From assembly GCA_017854655.1 (NCBI GenBank), contig JAFMHF010000010.1:1-40121 (forward strand): a stretch of 40,121 bases of DNA. Direction: 5' to 3'. This DNA is from Puniceicoccaceae bacterium. GTDB lineage: Bacteria > Verrucomicrobiota > Verrucomicrobiia > Opitutales > Coraliomargaritaceae. Shown here one piece after another: positions 39,009-40,121 of the stretch. Each line of letters opens with the position of its first letter. The stretch's first letter is position 1. The translations under genes were made by a program, and so were the position numbers. A model generated the notes under the pieces. That model had not been told where the DNA came from. It searched no databases and worked only from the letters and a program-made list of their open reading frames with translations.

Positions 39009-40109
39009 ATGCTAAGTAGCGTATCATTTCGTCTTTTCTTATTCCGTATGGCAATGCATTGCTGCGGCGTGTTGAGCCTCTTTACGGTATTGTTGAGCGG
39101 CTCACTGCTGGCGGCGCCGCAAGTCGTATCGCTGAGTAGCGGTGAGCGACTAGTCGGCGAAGTGATGCCACAGTCGAATGATCAAGTGCTGGTTTTGAAG
39201 TCGAACTTACTCGGCGAGATGTCAATTCAGCGCGCGCAGATTGTTGCAATCGAGCCGCAGGTAATACCAACGGCGAAGTTAGCCAGTGCAACCAATACGG
39301 AACCGCAGTCTGCTGAGGTAAAGAAGCAAGTGGACACTCAGGTCGCGATTGCAGAGAAGATGACTGAGGTGGAGCAAGCACTAGAAGAAGAGCAACCCTT
39401 GGTCGACAAACTCTTCGCATTTAAGGCCCCTGAGGCGTGGCATGGTAATCTCCGTATGGGCATGAACATCAGCTCTGGAGATAAGCAATGGACTGAAACG
39501 GCATTACGCGGAAAATTAGAAATTAAGCAGCAGGGCGACCCGAACTTTTATCGTTTTACCGGCTCCTATACCTATCGAGAAACAGAGCGTTCAAATGGAG
39601 ATACGTACAAGTCGACCGATCGCTATGATGGCGCGTTTATTTATCGCCGTTCGTTTGCGGGTGATAATTGGTTTATACAAAATTCAATGTCCACTCGTGT
39701 GGACCAAATCAAAGGGATAGACCGTGAGCTTCAAGAGCTTGTGGGAGTTGGCTATAAGGTTAAGCCGTCGAATCAATTTGAGCTACTGTTTGGCGCGAGT
39801 GGCGGGTTGGAAGAGTATCAAACCGATAGTGAAAATACGCGCAATGGCGTGAATAAAGTGCTCAATGTATTCGAGGAATTCACGTGGAAGCCGTTTACTC
39901 GCACCTCCTTTGTTCAGAAATTTAATTACTATTGGGAGCCGGATTATACCGAGCGCTACAATTATGTTTTGACCGCCGCAGTACGCATCCGATTGACGGA
40001 CTTACTCGGCTTCGAATTTTCGTATAATCAAAATTACGATAACGATATCGGCAACGGTAACGAAAAGAACGATGCCGTTTGGCGTAATGCGCTGATCGTG
40101 TATTTTTAG
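39009..40109 (+). CDS. DUF481-family outer-membrane beta-barrel protein
   Basis: A 366-residue exported protein. The N-terminus holds a long hydrophobic signal (ending SLLAAPQ). A small beta domain follows with LSSGERLVGEVMPQ and LLGEMSIQRAQIVAIEP (a pattern seen before DUF481 barrels), then an acidic linker of about 50 residues, then the DUF481/YdiY-like barrel (HGNLRMGMNISSGDKQWTE onward). Alternating strands continue to the terminal aromatic YF, as in outer-membrane proteins. The longest frame starts at TTG 38961. The ATG at 39009 gives the best signal peptide, and ATG 39048 is possible. Function is unknown. It is the last gene of a run from menC, 63 bp after rny. Confidence 0.85.
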   Translation: MLSSVSFRLFLFRMAMHCCGVLSLFTVLLSGSLLAAPQVVSLSSGERLVGEVMPQSNDQVLVLKSNLLGEMSIQRAQIVAIEPQVIPTAKLASATNTEPQSAEVKKQVDTQVAIAEKMTEVEQALEEEQPLVDKLFAFKAPEAWHGNLRMGMNISSGDKQWTETALRGKLEIKQQGDPNFYRFTGSYTYRETERSNGDTYKSTDRYDGAFIYRRSFAGDNWFIQNSMSTRVDQIKGIDRELQELVGVGYKVKPSNQFELLFGASGGLEEYQTDSENTRNGVNKVLNVFEEFTWKPFTRTSFVQKFNYYWEPDYTERYNYVLTAAVRIRLTDLLGFEFSYNQNYDNDIGNGNEKNDAVWRNALIVYF

Positions 40110-40121
40110 GCTTCGACTATG

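Overview
The window is a chromosomal segment made mostly of conserved housekeeping genes, with one accessory-looking metal-efflux locus in the middle. Several features point to Verrucomicrobiota, probably class Opitutia (Puniceicoccales/Coraliomargarita-like). They are a single-chain SecD-SecF protein, an LL-diaminopimelate aminotransferase of the DapL type, a long divergent PurA, RNase Y, a complete-length pyruvate carboxylase, and almost no Shine-Dalgarno sequences in front of start codons. This placement is an inference from gene content. No rRNA, tRNA, CRISPR array, prophage or insertion sequence was found.

Layout. 32-4705: a zinc-ribbon membrane protein, menA, then yajC-secDF ending in a strong terminator. 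4776-11886: recJ, an orphan LuxR-type regulator with a degenerate receiver domain, pdxJ, a cluster of short palindromic repeats, the NAD(P)H-hydrate repair enzyme and dprA, closed by a hairpin shared with the convergent pyruvate carboxylase gene. 11910-15347: pyc on the minus strand. 15445-22217: a metal-efflux locus on the plus strand, reading small His/Cys-rich exported protein, TolC-type channel, short periplasmic adaptor, RND pump, and a second His/Cys-rich exported protein. It has a promoter region with a dyad and a foldable 88-bp element between its first two genes. 22280-26170: an SLC13 anion transporter, ppnP, a small NTF2-like protein and dapL. 26297-29357: panC, nadB and a YjbQ-family gene. 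29375-33004: guaB-purA plus a small NTF2-like gene on the minus strand. 33062-40109: menC-menE-polX-rny and a DUF481 outer-membrane protein on the plus strand.

How the genes fit together. menA, menC and menE belong to menaquinone synthesis but lie about 32 kb apart. guaB and purA take IMP down its two branches, to XMP/GMP and to adenylosuccinate/AMP. pdxJ, nadB, panC and the NAD(P)H-hydrate enzyme serve B6, NAD, pantothenate and NAD repair. recJ, dprA and polX act on DNA, and rny on mRNA.

The most interesting part is the metal-efflux locus. Histidine-rich segments occur in three of its five proteins, the adaptor seems to lack an alpha-hairpin and has its own C-terminal membrane anchor, and the spacer before the channel gene can fold so that the only SD-like sequence is paired. 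Start codons were moved inward from the longest reading frame for several genes, as explained in each entry.
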